Shown: in pieces, positions 8,142 through 16,974 of the stretch
How the letters are laid out: every line of letters starts with the position of its first letter
How positions within the stretch are numbered: position 1 is the stretch's first letter
Source of the DNA: Chitinophagaceae bacterium
GTDB taxonomy: Bacteria > Bacteroidota > Bacteroidia > Chitinophagales > Chitinophagaceae
Length of the DNA stretch: 58,670 nt
Assembly: GCA_016787135.1 (NCBI GenBank)
Contig: JAEUVK010000105.1
Span: 1-58,670 of the forward strand
Direction of reading: 5' to 3'
Notes under the pieces: model-generated
What the model was told of the DNA's origin: nothing
Seen by the model: only the letters and a program-made list of their open reading frames with translations
The model's database searches: none
Made by a program: the position numbers and the translations under genes

Positions 8142-9914
8142 CTATGGACAGGGTATAGATGTAAATACAGGCGTACCTGCATCGCTAACTGTCATCCGCC
8201 AGCATTGGCCGTTGGGTGATTTCATAATTACACCGGCACCGATCTGGTCGATGTATATATCTCCGTCACGCACATGTAACCTTGATCTGGGGGTATTGTT
8301 CGTTCCTCCCAGGCTATTGCTAATGCCTATCTTATTATCTTCGGTAATTATCAATGGTATTGTAGATCCGTTGCTGACATTTACAATGCCAAATCCTTTA
8401 GCGCCGGCACCATAGGTTGCCAAAGTATTATTAACCCCTCCTACAACAAAATTAAAAGAAGCATTGTTGGAAGTATTATGCATCCATAAATTGGTTTGCC
8501 ATAGATCATTTGATGTGAATTTGACAATAGCCCGCCCGTCGGAAGTGTTGTCCATCATGTCTACGATCAATGCGTGAAGATTGCTGGACTGCCCACCGAT
8601 ACCGACATGCCCAGTATTGCTGTTATGGATGCCATTCACATCTGCTACCCAAAAACTATTTCCAAAGGTGTTAGCATCCCTGCTGGCAACATTACCATTT
8701 ACATCCATGACTAATATTCTTGTCAGTGTATTGTTAGTATTAACGCCCTCAAACCGAAGTGTTCCTTTTGTGTGCAAATTTGCCGTAGGGTCTTCTCCCC
8801 AGTTGAAATTTATGCCTACAAAATTCTGAGGGCTTATCGTAATCATTTTTTTGGGGAGTACTCCAGTCACAGAATTCTGGCCTCTATCTGAAATATATAG
8901 AGAAACGCCCTGGTCAATACCAATATCGAAGTAATTACCTGTTGAGTAGTTGGCAGAATTCATCTGTGTCATGCGCATGAATCGCCCAAGGGTATTGTTG
9001 TTGCCGCCTGTTGCAGTCCAGGTCATTCCTTCAACGGAGCTGAACAAATGTAATGGAACAGATATTCCGTTCACATCTTTGCCATAAATAACCAGCTGGG
9101 CAGGCGATGTTCTAATACTGGCAAACTCTGATAAAAAAGCAGTTGATAGACTTCCTCCGTTAATAGCCTGTCCGGCATCGATACGTAACCTGTCAGTATT
9201 ATTGGTACGTAGCAGTAGCGGTTGATTATCCGTTGTCCCCAGAAAATTTGTAGTATTAGTTCCTGTGTTCCCTGCTAAAAGCCAGGAATTGTTAGTAGCG
9301 GAGGAAGAGATGATATTGCCGGTAATGGTTACGCCTGAGCCCGCAACGTAGTTTCCTGCTATGGTGTTGCCTGTTATAGCGATACCTGTTCCGGCAACAT
9401 AACTGCCCGAAATGGTATTACCAGAAATATTTATACCTACACCTGCCTGGTAGTTGGCAGAGATCGTATTACCATTCAGAATTGATATGCCGTTACCGGC
9501 AACCAGTTTGGTTTTTTCAGCGTATAGGGCATAAGGAATACTCAAAAACTGAGTAGCTCCCTGCAACTGATAATTATTCCCGCCCTGGGGTGCGATTTCT
9601 ACTCTTAGAAATTTAGTACTTACTGTACCCCAGTCAATCGAAGTAAAGCTGCCGGTTACGCTATTCCCATTTCCTATAGCAAGAGTAAACAGACCGAAAT
9701 TGTTTGTTACGACCTGGTTGGTTTCCTGGTACAAGACTGTTCCACTCGCTCCGCCATCAAGTATAGAAAAGCGGACACCGATACTTTGCCCTGGTATTAT
9801 GGTGCCATCAGTATTTCGTGCAATTGCCTGGTAGTTTAATGCCTGTGGCACCTGTGCTTTTGCGCACAAGGTTATACAAACAACAAAACATAACAGGAGT
9901 AATTTTTTTGACAT
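8142..9914 (-). CDS. Secreted tail-fibre-like repeat protein
   Basis: A 590-residue protein with a signal peptide cleaved after about residue 20 (CAKA). Residues 21-136 form a module common in secreted Bacteroidota proteins: ALNYQAIARNTDG at the start, a jelly-roll-like middle (VRFSILDG, LYQETNQVVTNNFGLFTL) and SIPYALYAEKT at the end. Residues 139-207 contain four near-identical 17-18 residue repeats of the form AGxGIxIxGNTIxxxYV, as in phage tail fibres. The remainder is rich in Asn, Thr and Gly with fibre-like motifs (NNTDRLRI, GHVGIGG, SRLHVRDGDIYI). No Peptidase_S74 chaperone or clear T9SS sorting domain is visible. It lies 15 bases after the CHU_C gene and is co-transcribed with it. Probably a surface fibre or adhesin; ligand unknown. 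Confidence 0.85.
   Translation of the reverse strand: MSKKLLLLCFVVCITLCAKAQVPQALNYQAIARNTDGTIIPGQSIGVRFSILDGGASGTVLYQETNQVVTNNFGLFTLAIGNGNSVTGSFTSIDWGTVSTKFLRVEIAPQGGNNYQLQGATQFLSIPYALYAEKTKLVAGNGISILNGNTISANYQAGVGINISGNTISGSYVAGTGIAITGNTIAGNYVAGSGVTITGNIISSSATNNSWLLAGNTGTNTTNFLGTTDNQPLLLRTNNTDRLRIDAGQAINGGSLSTAFLSEFASIRTSPAQLVIYGKDVNGISVPLHLFSSVEGMTWTATGGNNNTLGRFMRMTQMNSANYSTGNYFDIGIDQGVSLYISDRGQNSVTGVLPKKMITISPQNFVGINFNWGEDPTANLHTKGTLRFEGVNTNNTLTRILVMDVNGNVASRDANTFGNSFWVADVNGIHNSNTGHVGIGGQSSNLHALIVDMMDNTSDGRAIVKFTSNDLWQTNLWMHNTSNNASFNFVVGGVNNTLATYGAGAKGFGIVNVSNGSTIPLIITEDNKIGISNSLGGTNNTPRSRLHVRDGDIYIDQIGAGVIMKSPNGQCWRMTVSDAGTPVFTSIPCP
9294..9500 (-). repeat. Coding repeats, four units of 17-18 codons
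   Basis: Residues 139-207 of the tail-fibre-like protein repeat the pattern AGxGIxIxGNTIxxxYx. The DNA units are diverged in synonymous positions, so the repeat is maintained at protein level rather than newly amplified. Confidence 0.8.
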
Positions 9915-9929
9915 ACGCTTTATGTTGAG

Positions 9930-10460
9930 TTAACGGATAAGCAAGAACGTACCTTTTTTGAATGTAGGACCGCAGCTTGTAGTGGCCCTGATCATATATA
10001 TATAAGCCCCAATTGGCTGATCACTTCCTTTATACTTGCCGTCCCAACAGGCGTATATATCAGTTGTTCTGAAAAGTAACTCTCCCCATCTGTTAAAAAT
10101 GCTTAATTCGAAAGAGTTTGCAAATGGCCATTGCTTTACACCATAGCAATCATTGAGCCCGTCATAGTTAGGGGTGAATGCAGTCGGAACAAGGTCAAGC
10201 ATTGTGCATGGGTTTATACCAATTTTGATGATCGGTTGTAAAAGACCTTGCGTTATATGATCACTGCCGGAAGATAAAGTAGTAATTGCAATTTCGCCTA
10301 TTGAGTATTCAATCGCAATATTATTATTGCTTAAAGAATTCCCTGTTGTATTTACTAATTGCTGTCCTGAGGAATTATATGTTGCCAGGATAAAAACCAG
10401 GCCTATAAAGGCAAGCTTTTGTCTTATGCAGGAAAAACAGGGAAGATGCGGCAGGAACAT
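9930..10460 (-). CDS. Short T9SS type B (CHU_C) secreted protein
   Basis: A 176-residue protein. Residues 1-33 are a long signal peptide ending near NSSGQ. Residues 34-80 form the short QQLVNTTGNSLS, IEYSIGEIAITTL, TQGLLQP module that precedes many Bacteroidota surface proteins. Residues 90-176 are a gliding-motility-associated C-terminal domain: VPTAFTPNYDGLNDCYG, FELSIFNRWGELLFRT, CWDGKYKGSDQPIGAYIYMIRA. This domain directs T9SS export and attachment (sorting type B). The protein has almost nothing besides export signals and the small module, which is unusual. It precedes the tail-fibre-like gene by 15 bases, so the two may be partners at the surface. Confidence 0.88.
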   Translation of the reverse strand: MFLPHLPCFSCIRQKLAFIGLVFILATYNSSGQQLVNTTGNSLSNNNIAIEYSIGEIAITTLSSGSDHITQGLLQPIIKIGINPCTMLDLVPTAFTPNYDGLNDCYGVKQWPFANSFELSIFNRWGELLFRTTDIYACWDGKYKGSDQPIGAYIYMIRATTSCGPTFKKGTFLLIR

Positions 10461-10516
10461 TCTTTGTCAGTTGTCTATGGATAAAGTTTGGTGCGCTTTA
10501 AATGTTGATAAAGATA

Positions 10517-10543
10517 CATATTCTGCCTCTAAGGCAGAATATG
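10517..10543. promoter_or_regulatory. Perfect 11-bp hairpin between two minus-strand genes
   Basis: CATATTCTGCC (10517-10527) and its exact complement (10533-10543) surround a 5-base loop TCTAA. On the minus strand there is no good T tract after it. It may be a weak terminator of the 11275-10625 gene, an mRNA-stabilising stem-loop, or an operator for the CHU_C gene. Confidence 0.45.
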
Positions 10544-10624
10544 CCAGCTCATTTTTTATGTTGAAAACCAGAATTTCTGGGGATAAGAAATTCGTCATCG
10601 TATTTTCCCTAAACCTGAACAAGC

Positions 10625-11275
10625 TTATACAAATTTCTGAGGCATCATCCTGATAATATCCTCATCTACACTAAAGTCGTAACCCGGGAAGTCTTTTTTT
10701 GTTAACTCTTTCATTTCCTCAATGGTAGGGTAGCCATGTTCTCCAACAAAGCACCTGGCATCATCTATAAGAATAATATGCAGTAAGCTGTTATTGCCGG
10801 AAATGGTCTGCAGTTCTTCAATAATTGGGGAATATTTTTCAATAGTGGCGGTAATCCCTCCCGAATAATGACCATCCAGCCAGAAAACAGCTGGTTCCTT
10901 TAATTCTGCTAATACTTTTGAGATTACATCGCCACTGTTTCCTTGCAACAATGTAATGCCTGGTTGCCAATGGAATCTTTTTTTAGCCTTTTCATGTAAT
11001 GCATGGCTGAGTTCAATTGAATATATCTGATTGAAGTAGCTTTTTTGTGCAAGAATCATATCTCCTTTATAAGTGCCTGTTTCCACCAGTACATTGTATC
11101 CTGATTTCTTCTGATAAGACCGAATCGCTTCCTGTTTGACAGTATGAGGCGGGGGTAAAGGTTTGCCGGCAAGTTCCCATTTCTTTCTGTTGCTGGCAGC
11201 TGAGTGTTTATTCTGGTATTGTTTATACCCATCCACCCATGATTGAGGTAATATACGTTCTAAAAATTGTTTCAT
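10625..11275 (-). CDS. Class I SAM-dependent methyltransferase-like protein
   Basis: A 216-residue cytoplasmic protein. NVLVETGTYKGDMILA (about 61-76) is motif I with the acidic residue and Gly of the SAM loop, QIYSIELSHALHEKAKKRF gives strand 2 and its acidic end, PAVFWLDGHYSGG (about 128-140) is the motif seen in many glycan-cluster methyltransferases of Bacteroidota, and HIILIDDARCF follows. The acceptor is unknown. It lies 14 bases after the GT2 gene 11290-12219, so these form a two-gene unit, and its end is separated from the CHU_C gene by 164 bases with a perfect hairpin. A role in capping or decorating a glycan is inferred from the setting only. Confidence 0.82.
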   Translation of the reverse strand: MKQFLERILPQSWVDGYKQYQNKHSAASNRKKWELAGKPLPPPHTVKQEAIRSYQKKSGYNVLVETGTYKGDMILAQKSYFNQIYSIELSHALHEKAKKRFHWQPGITLLQGNSGDVISKVLAELKEPAVFWLDGHYSGGITATIEKYSPIIEELQTISGNNSLLHIILIDDARCFVGEHGYPTIEEMKELTKKDFPGYDFSVDEDIIRMMPQKFV

Positions 11276-11289
11276 TAATTCTAACGGGT

Positions 11290-12219
11290 TTAATAATGCA
11301 GCCTTGCCTCTGTTTCTTTTAAATAGGCCAATGTGGCTGCCGATATTTTTTTTCTCCGCTCACTGCCGGGTATCGCAGCTATCGCCTTCCAGCCGCGAAA
11401 ATAGTGCTTCAGGTTAAATCCTGTCACTTTAAGATACTGGAATGACCAGAACAGTGCCGTAGTATAAAAGTATTTTTTTGGTAAATACCGCCAGGCCACT
11501 TTCGATTTATTGACCCACATCATTTTTAATTTTTCACTGGTGGGTTTTCTTCCCAGAGGCGATTCTTTATGCAGCATTACAATACTGTCGTTGTACTGAA
11601 TGGCATACCCTTTATCCAGTATCCGGTAAGCCATATCATATTCTTCCATGCCATAGAAAAAATCTTCCGGGTAATAGCCTATCTGTTCCAGTATATTTTT
11701 TTTGATAGCATGGGCGCCCCCGGCGTAGTAGTAGGTATAAAATGACTGCTTGTCTTTGTATTTGCCGTATTTTTTATGGGGTAATGCATTTTGCTGCATA
11801 GACAGCGAATCATAATACAACACTTTGAAGGAAACGATGGCTGTCTCCCGTTTTATGCCAGGCTGATCGGCCGGGGTATGTTCAAATGCCTGTAATGTCT
11901 GTTGCAGCGCATCTTTATTTTGTAATACTGCATCATCGTCCAGCAAGATCAGGATGGGAGCGGTAGCAAACTTCAGAGCGAAGTTTCTGCCCCGGGCGAC
12001 ACCGAGATTTTCCGGAGCATCTATGTATTTAAATGGCATTGAAGGCTGTGATCTTACATACGCCTGCACCTTTTCATAACTGACTGTTGACCGGTTGTTG
12101 ACCAGGATGATCTCTTCAAGCAATGACACAGCTTCATTCAGTCCTGCAATATTCTGCAGCAGTTCCAGCGCATCATCGGGGCGGTTATAGGTTATAATGA
12201 TAAAACTCAGGGGCTTCAA
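11290..12219 (-). CDS. GT2 family glycosyltransferase
   Basis: A 309-residue GT-A transferase. SFIIITYNRPDDALELLQ is the N-terminal strand, NLGVARGRNFA follows at 71-81, and LLDDDAV at 92-98 holds the DxD metal site. FFYGMEEYDMAYRI (about 190) is the ED-type acceptor/catalytic motif of rhamnosyl-like GT2 enzymes. It begins with a TTG codon (12217-12219); no ATG lies between it and the conserved first strand. The C-terminus is basic with aromatic residues, consistent with membrane association. It heads a unit with the following methyltransferase and diverges from the plus-strand GT2 gene at 12284. The donor sugar cannot be assigned. Confidence 0.88.
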   Translation of the reverse strand: MKPLSFIIITYNRPDDALELLQNIAGLNEAVSLLEEIILVNNRSTVSYEKVQAYVRSQPSMPFKYIDAPENLGVARGRNFALKFATAPILILLDDDAVLQNKDALQQTLQAFEHTPADQPGIKRETAIVSFKVLYYDSLSMQQNALPHKKYGKYKDKQSFYTYYYAGGAHAIKKNILEQIGYYPEDFFYGMEEYDMAYRILDKGYAIQYNDSIVMLHKESPLGRKPTSEKLKMMWVNKSKVAWRYLPKKYFYTTALFWSFQYLKVTGFNLKHYFRGWKAIAAIPGSERRKKISAATLAYLKETEARLHY

Positions 12220-12283
12220 TATGGATGCTTTTGATGGCTGTATGTGATTTTTACCTTAGTTTGCAAAATAACAAAAAAAGAAC

Positions 12284-13078
12284 ATGCCGCTGGTAAGTGT
12301 TATTATACCTTGTTACAATGACGGGCAGTACCTGGATGACTCGGTCGGCTCTGTCAAACAGCAGGCATTTACCGATATTGAGATCATTATCGTTAACGAT
12401 GGTTCTACGGATGAAACCACTATCCGGAAGCTGAATTCCTTTCATGACACGCAAATAACGGTGTTGCATAAAGAGAACGGGCATTTGTCCTCTGCCCGTA
12501 ACCATGGGATAAAACATGCTAAGGGAGAGATCATCGTCACGCTGGATGCCGATGACAAGTTTGAAGCAACTTTTATCGAAAAAGGGGTCACGGTTTTAAA
12601 GCAGGACGCTTCTGTTGGCGCTGTTACCTGTTACCTGCGAAGTTTTGGGTTAAGGAAATATTCCTGGAGACCGCTGGGCGGGGACATAAAAAATTTCCTG
12701 TTCAGGCAGGAAAGCTGTGCCAGCGCCATGTTCAGAAAGGAATGCTGGGAAAAAACAGGTGGCTATGATGAACAGATGAAAAGCGGTTACGAAGACTGGG
12801 AATTCTGGATAAGGCTTACGTCGGCAGGGTGGAAAGTGCATGTGCTGAAAGAATACCTGCTGAACTACCGGGTAACGGAAAAGTCCATGCTATTGACGCA
12901 ATCGGAACCCAAACGGGAAGCTATTGTGAATTATATCATGGAGAAACACAAGGAACTTTACTGGCAGCAATTAAAAGATGCCGTGATACAACGAAAAATC
13001 ATTGATCTGCGAAACCCGGAGAGTACCACCGTTCTCCTGAAGAACCTTTACTGGCGGCTGACCGGTAAAAAAAAGTAG
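12284..13078 (+). CDS. GT2 family glycosyltransferase
   Basis: A 264-residue GT-A transferase: VSVIIPCYNDGQYLDDSV at 4-21, IIIVNDGSTDE at 34-44, LSSARNHGI at 68-76 and LDADD at 87-91 with the metal-binding acidic residues. GYDEQMKSGYEDWEFWIRL is the ED-W acceptor-binding motif of polysaccharide GT2 enzymes. Length is typical and there is no membrane segment. It is the only plus-strand gene of the cluster between 4.2 and 16.9 kb and stands alone, followed directly by the 145-bp foldback element that separates it from the convergent YfhO-type gene. Specificity is unknown. Confidence 0.9.
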   Translation: MPLVSVIIPCYNDGQYLDDSVGSVKQQAFTDIEIIIVNDGSTDETTIRKLNSFHDTQITVLHKENGHLSSARNHGIKHAKGEIIVTLDADDKFEATFIEKGVTVLKQDASVGAVTCYLRSFGLRKYSWRPLGGDIKNFLFRQESCASAMFRKECWEKTGGYDEQMKSGYEDWEFWIRLTSAGWKVHVLKEYLLNYRVTEKSMLLTQSEPKREAIVNYIMEKHKELYWQQLKDAVIQRKIIDLRNPESTTVLLKNLYWRLTGKKK

Positions 13079-13223
13079 AAAGAGGCTGTCTTAAAAGTAT
13101 TTTCAATACTGAGATGAGGAGGAGCGGAGAGCCAAAAATTTTTAATTCTTTATTTTTCTCTGCCCAACTTAAAATCCCCAGCTACTCTGTGTTGAAATTT
13201 CTCTCTTTTAAGACAGCTTCTTT
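13079..13223. repeat. 145-bp foldback element, MITE-like
   Basis: The ends are 19-base inverted repeats with one mismatch: left arm 13079-13097 (core GAGGCTGTCTTAAAAG), right arm 13205-13223. Imperfect pairing continues inward for about another 20-25 bases on each side. The loop of about 100 bases and the lack of a U-tract at a stem base make it unlike an intrinsic terminator. It starts one base after a stop codon and ends 22 bases before the end of the convergent gene. A non-autonomous transposon remnant fits best; no clear target duplication can be seen. Confidence 0.6.
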
Positions 13224-13244
13224 TTTGTCAAAAAATATTTCTTG

Positions 13245-15779
13245 TCAGGCTGCTTTCTTCCTGTTCTTTATCTCAATAAAGATACCGGCAGCCAACAATA
13301 ATAATACGATGATCTGTGCAATGCTGGTATATTGTTTCCCTTTTTTGAATGAAGCCGGTTCAAACTTAAACTCAATGGTATGGTTACCTGCCGGCACGTT
13401 CATGCCCCTGATCGCATAGTTTGTTTTTACATAATCCGTCTTTTTACCGTCCACGTACGCATTCCAGCCTTCGGAATAATAGACTTCGCTGAATACGGCG
13501 AATTGGTTCGTTTTTGCAGCAGAAGAATATTTGATGATGTTGTTATCGTTTGTATCTAACCTGATGGTAGCCGTGGAGTCAAATACAGGTTGACTGACTT
13601 TATCCTTATCATTAGCGGATACAATAGCTGCCTGCGATACATCGAGCCCGTTTAACGATCCCATTTCTTCCTGCAATGTATTGGCAAAACGGACCTCTTT
13701 CACAAACCAAACGGGACCGGGAGCATTATGGTTAACAATAATAAAGGGCTGTTCATTGGAATACTGCGGCGGATTGGACCCTATGATATACTTTGTATTG
13801 AGCATATTCAGCCCGGTATAACTTTTGGGATCAAGACCGTACATGATCGAGGAATCTTTATTCAATAATCCAAGCTCAGCGGTTATTTTATTCTCCCACA
13901 GATCCTGGTAGCGGGCGATCTTGGCAGCATGGTAGCCCCCAATTGATTTATGAAAATAAGAAGTGGAAGCATCCTGGAAAGGCGATACTGAAAGATTCAA
14001 TACACGGTACCAGCTTTTATCCTGCAATATTTGCTGATCGGCCTTACCCATCGCCAGTTCTTTTTTGGCTTCTTCGGGTTCTGAAAAGGCATCTTCTCCA
14101 TTAGCTCTTTTGGTCAGGTATAAATTCCCAACCGGTAAGAGGTCGAGCAGTAGTAAAATGATAGCAGCGCCCATGACCCAAGAAGCGTTTTTGATCTTGT
14201 TGCGGGTATAAAGGGAAATGATCACGAAAAAAACACCCACTATGGCCAGGGCTTTAAAGATATCTTTCAGGAAAATACTTTTTCTATCCTCTGTTAATGC
14301 TTTTACCACATTCATGACAGGTTCGGTTACCTGTTGCGGCTGTTTGGCAACCTGTTCTTTTAATTGCTTTACTCCTTCATCCTCGTATGAAAAGGACAGG
14401 TAAGCCATGAACATAACTATGAAAACTCCGGCAGCAGCGATACCTGCATACCTAAGTTTCTTTTGAGTAGAAGGGGCACTTATATTATTAATGATGTGAT
14501 GCAAGCCCAGTATTGCTGCGAAAGGCCATAGGAACTCCAGTATCACCAGGCTCATGGATGGAGCCCTGAATTTATTATACAGGGGTAAATGATCGAAAAG
14601 AAAATAATTGAACTGCGGGAAGAACTTTCCCCATGACATTAAAATGGCAAAAAGACTGGCAGTGGCGATCCACCATTTTGTTTCTCCCTTGATAAATACC
14701 AGAAAAATAATGAACAGAAAGCAAACAATGGCCCCGATGTACGGCGGGCCAGATGTGGCATCAAGACTTCCCCAATAACTGCTTTGCACGCCAAAACTTG
14801 CCACCTGCTGCGCTAATTGCTGCGGCATTTCACCTAATGCCTGCATCACTTTTGCGTCTTCGCCGATCTCTCTTATGCCATTACTGCCTCCATATATTCT
14901 TGGGAACATTACGGTGAATGATTCCATCGGCTTATAACTGTACTGAAATGCATAATCTTTGGTCAGTCCCGTTCCTTTACTGGAGGTAGTGTCTTTTACT
15001 GATAATGAACCGCCACGTATGGTTTCTTTGGAATACTCGTAAGTTGTCATCAGTGTAACAGCGTTGACCATGACGCCGATCAATGCAGCAGCAGCCGTAA
15101 ATGCCAGTGACTTTGCAAGGTGTGCATACTCCTTATTCTTTATCCACCTGATAAGCATGGCCACGGTATAAAATGCCAGGATAAAAAATAAATAATAGGA
15201 TATCTGCAGGTGATTTAATCCGATGATCGTAGCCGTAAACAGGGATAACAGGCCGGCACCCAGTAAATACTTCTTTTTATAGATGAGCATCAACGAGGCC
15301 AGCATAGCGGGCATATAAGCAATACACCACATCTTGGTAACATGGCCTGCGGCAATGATCACAGGGTTATACGTGGAATAAGCAAATGCCAATGAACCAA
15401 AAATGCCGACGTAGGGATTCACCCCGGCTACCTGTGATAAGAAATAAAACAGGATACAGGCAAGGAAGAAGAATTGCATCGGTTGCGGCAATCCCAGTGT
15501 CAGGATATTATTGACATAATGCGGCAAAACGTTATTGGCGGGCATCCATATCTGGTAAGTAGGCATACCGCTGAACATCCCATTGGTCCATAAAGGCGCT
15601 TCACCGTGTTTTTCTTTGTAGTTAGCGATGTCTTTACTGCCTCCTTCATATTGAACAATATCATGCTGGTACAATGTTTTGCCTTCAAGTGCTGGTTTAC
15701 AAAACAGAGCGGCGATAACAATAAAACTGACGATAGCAATAATATGTGGCAGGATCTTTTTCCAGTTCAGGGCCTTCAT
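13245..15779 (-). CDS. YfhO-family large membrane protein
   Basis: An 844-residue polytopic membrane protein of the YfhO family. In Gram-positive bacteria, members are GT-C type enzymes glycosylating teichoic acid; in Bacteroidota the role is undefined. After a first helix (about 9-27), LEGKTLYQHDIVQYEGG is the conserved acidic extracytoplasmic loop. Roughly a dozen helices follow to about residue 560, then a large periplasmic beta-rich domain (FSEVYYSEGWNAYVDGKKTDY is the family's C-terminal motif) and a last helix near the end. I placed the start at the ATG 15777-15779 (MKALNWKKIL); an upstream in-frame GTG-type extension would overlap the GT4 gene and add 33 polar, low-plausibility residues. 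It follows the GT4 gene by 47 bases. Confidence 0.88.
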   Translation of the reverse strand: MKALNWKKILPHIIAIVSFIVIAALFCKPALEGKTLYQHDIVQYEGGSKDIANYKEKHGEAPLWTNGMFSGMPTYQIWMPANNVLPHYVNNILTLGLPQPMQFFFLACILFYFLSQVAGVNPYVGIFGSLAFAYSTYNPVIIAAGHVTKMWCIAYMPAMLASLMLIYKKKYLLGAGLLSLFTATIIGLNHLQISYYLFFILAFYTVAMLIRWIKNKEYAHLAKSLAFTAAAALIGVMVNAVTLMTTYEYSKETIRGGSLSVKDTTSSKGTGLTKDYAFQYSYKPMESFTVMFPRIYGGSNGIREIGEDAKVMQALGEMPQQLAQQVASFGVQSSYWGSLDATSGPPYIGAIVCFLFIIFLVFIKGETKWWIATASLFAILMSWGKFFPQFNYFLFDHLPLYNKFRAPSMSLVILEFLWPFAAILGLHHIINNISAPSTQKKLRYAGIAAAGVFIVMFMAYLSFSYEDEGVKQLKEQVAKQPQQVTEPVMNVVKALTEDRKSIFLKDIFKALAIVGVFFVIISLYTRNKIKNASWVMGAAIILLLLDLLPVGNLYLTKRANGEDAFSEPEEAKKELAMGKADQQILQDKSWYRVLNLSVSPFQDASTSYFHKSIGGYHAAKIARYQDLWENKITAELGLLNKDSSIMYGLDPKSYTGLNMLNTKYIIGSNPPQYSNEQPFIIVNHNAPGPVWFVKEVRFANTLQEEMGSLNGLDVSQAAIVSANDKDKVSQPVFDSTATIRLDTNDNNIIKYSSAAKTNQFAVFSEVYYSEGWNAYVDGKKTDYVKTNYAIRGMNVPAGNHTIEFKFEPASFKKGKQYTSIAQIIVLLLLAAGIFIEIKNRKKAA

Positions 15780-15826
15780 GAAGAATAGTTTAATGGGGCA
15801 AAATAACGGTTTTTTGCGATTCGGCT

Positions 15827-16936
15827 TTAATCTTCCGGTGCAATGGCGGGAAGCAATTTTTCGATGATAGCTGACCAATTGAAGCTTTTGTAAAATTGAC
15901 CCGGAACAGGGCCATTCAGAGAAGAAGCTTTAATGATATTATCAGTGAAATGGTCCCAGTCGTTATCAGGGGAAACAAATAGTTTCTTATTTACTAAATA
16001 GGAGGGAAGCCCTGCAGAGGCAAATGCCGTAGTGACCACATTGCATCCTCCTGCAATAGCGTCAATGTTCTTGGTTTGAACGCCTGATCCGGTTGTTACC
16101 GGGTTGATGAATACATCGGCTGCCTGCAAATATTCAGGTAATGACGGGACAAACCCGGTTGCGGTGAAACAGGACATCGCATTCAGCCCACTGATTTCTT
16201 TTACGGGCAGGGCCCCGCAAAGAATGAAACGGAAACGGAACTGCTTCTTTTGCAAAAGCGGGATGATATGCTTCAAGATAATCTCTTTTGCTTTTGCATT
16301 GGGGCCATAATCAAGTGTGCCGGCAAACAGGATGACCTTTTCTTCAGGGAGGATACTATGCCGTTTTTTTATCAATGCTCTGAAGTTGCCGGTAAGGGCC
16401 GGTTGCTCTGTTTCGTTACAGCCATAGGGGACGACCAGGCATTTTTCAGGGTTGATGTCAAAGATATTGATCGCTTTTTCTTTGTCTGTTTCCGTTTTAA
16501 AAAGAATATGATCGGCCAACCGGAAGGCACAGCGTTCTGTTCGTTTTATCAACCGCCACCAGCACTTACCTCTTGCTTTCATCCGGAGGTGTTCTATGTT
16601 GTGAGCATGAACAATGAACCTGAAGCCGTATTTCTTTTTGTACTTGCCCAGCCAGGCATGATAAGGATGCTCGATGATGATATGTGAGTATGAGTTTTCT
16701 TTTATGTACCGGAGTACCCGTTTTCTTACAGCGGGATTCCAGAATTGAAAGCGGGATACCGGCAGTTCATTGGATAGCCTATAATTGAGTGGGCGGTCAG
16801 CGGTATTATTACGGGAGCAAAGGCAGGTCAGTGATACTTTTACGCCAAGATACCCGTTGAAATGAGCTATTCCTTTTTGCCCACCATACTCCGGCGGCAG
16901 CACCTTGTACCATACAATGCTCAGGATTTTTTTCAC
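15827..16936 (-). CDS. GT4 family glycosyltransferase
   Basis: A 369-residue GT-B transferase. The N-terminal Rossmann domain opens with the LPPEYGGQKGIAHF donor/acceptor loop, IIIEHPYHAWLGKYKKKYGF and FIVHAHNIEHLR follow. The C-terminal domain contains VILFAGTLDYGPN and the VFINPVTTGSGVQTKNIDAIAGG segment, where the E-x7-E pair of other GT4 enzymes is only partly kept. The start is a GTG at 16934-16936, directly before MKKILSIVWYKVLPPE-like sequence. It reads like the mannosyl- or hexosyl-transferases of polysaccharide loci, but the sugar is unknown. It is the first gene of a unit with the YfhO-type gene and diverges from the small membrane protein at 16975. Confidence 0.87.
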   Translation of the reverse strand: MKKILSIVWYKVLPPEYGGQKGIAHFNGYLGVKVSLTCLCSRNNTADRPLNYRLSNELPVSRFQFWNPAVRKRVLRYIKENSYSHIIIEHPYHAWLGKYKKKYGFRFIVHAHNIEHLRMKARGKCWWRLIKRTERCAFRLADHILFKTETDKEKAINIFDINPEKCLVVPYGCNETEQPALTGNFRALIKKRHSILPEEKVILFAGTLDYGPNAKAKEIILKHIIPLLQKKQFRFRFILCGALPVKEISGLNAMSCFTATGFVPSLPEYLQAADVFINPVTTGSGVQTKNIDAIAGGCNVVTTAFASAGLPSYLVNKKLFVSPDNDWDHFTDNIIKASSLNGPVPGQFYKSFNWSAIIEKLLPAIAPED

Positions 16937-16974
16937 TGCGCTAATATTGTAAATAGTTGATAAATTTATGCCTT

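Noticed and set aside
9294..9500. CRISPR-like or tandem DNA repeat
   Set aside because: The periodic pattern is coding (17-codon protein repeats in one frame), with no spacer structure and no cas genes nearby.
13079..13223. Bidirectional terminator between convergent genes
   Set aside because: The inverted repeats are separated by about 100 bases and pair imperfectly beyond the first 19 bases, and no T tract follows the arm at the expected place. A foldback element explains it better.
15780..15878. N-terminal extension of the YfhO-type gene
   Set aside because: The extra 33 codons overlap the GT4 gene, are basic and polar, and precede the normal first helix; the ATG at 15779 is the better start.
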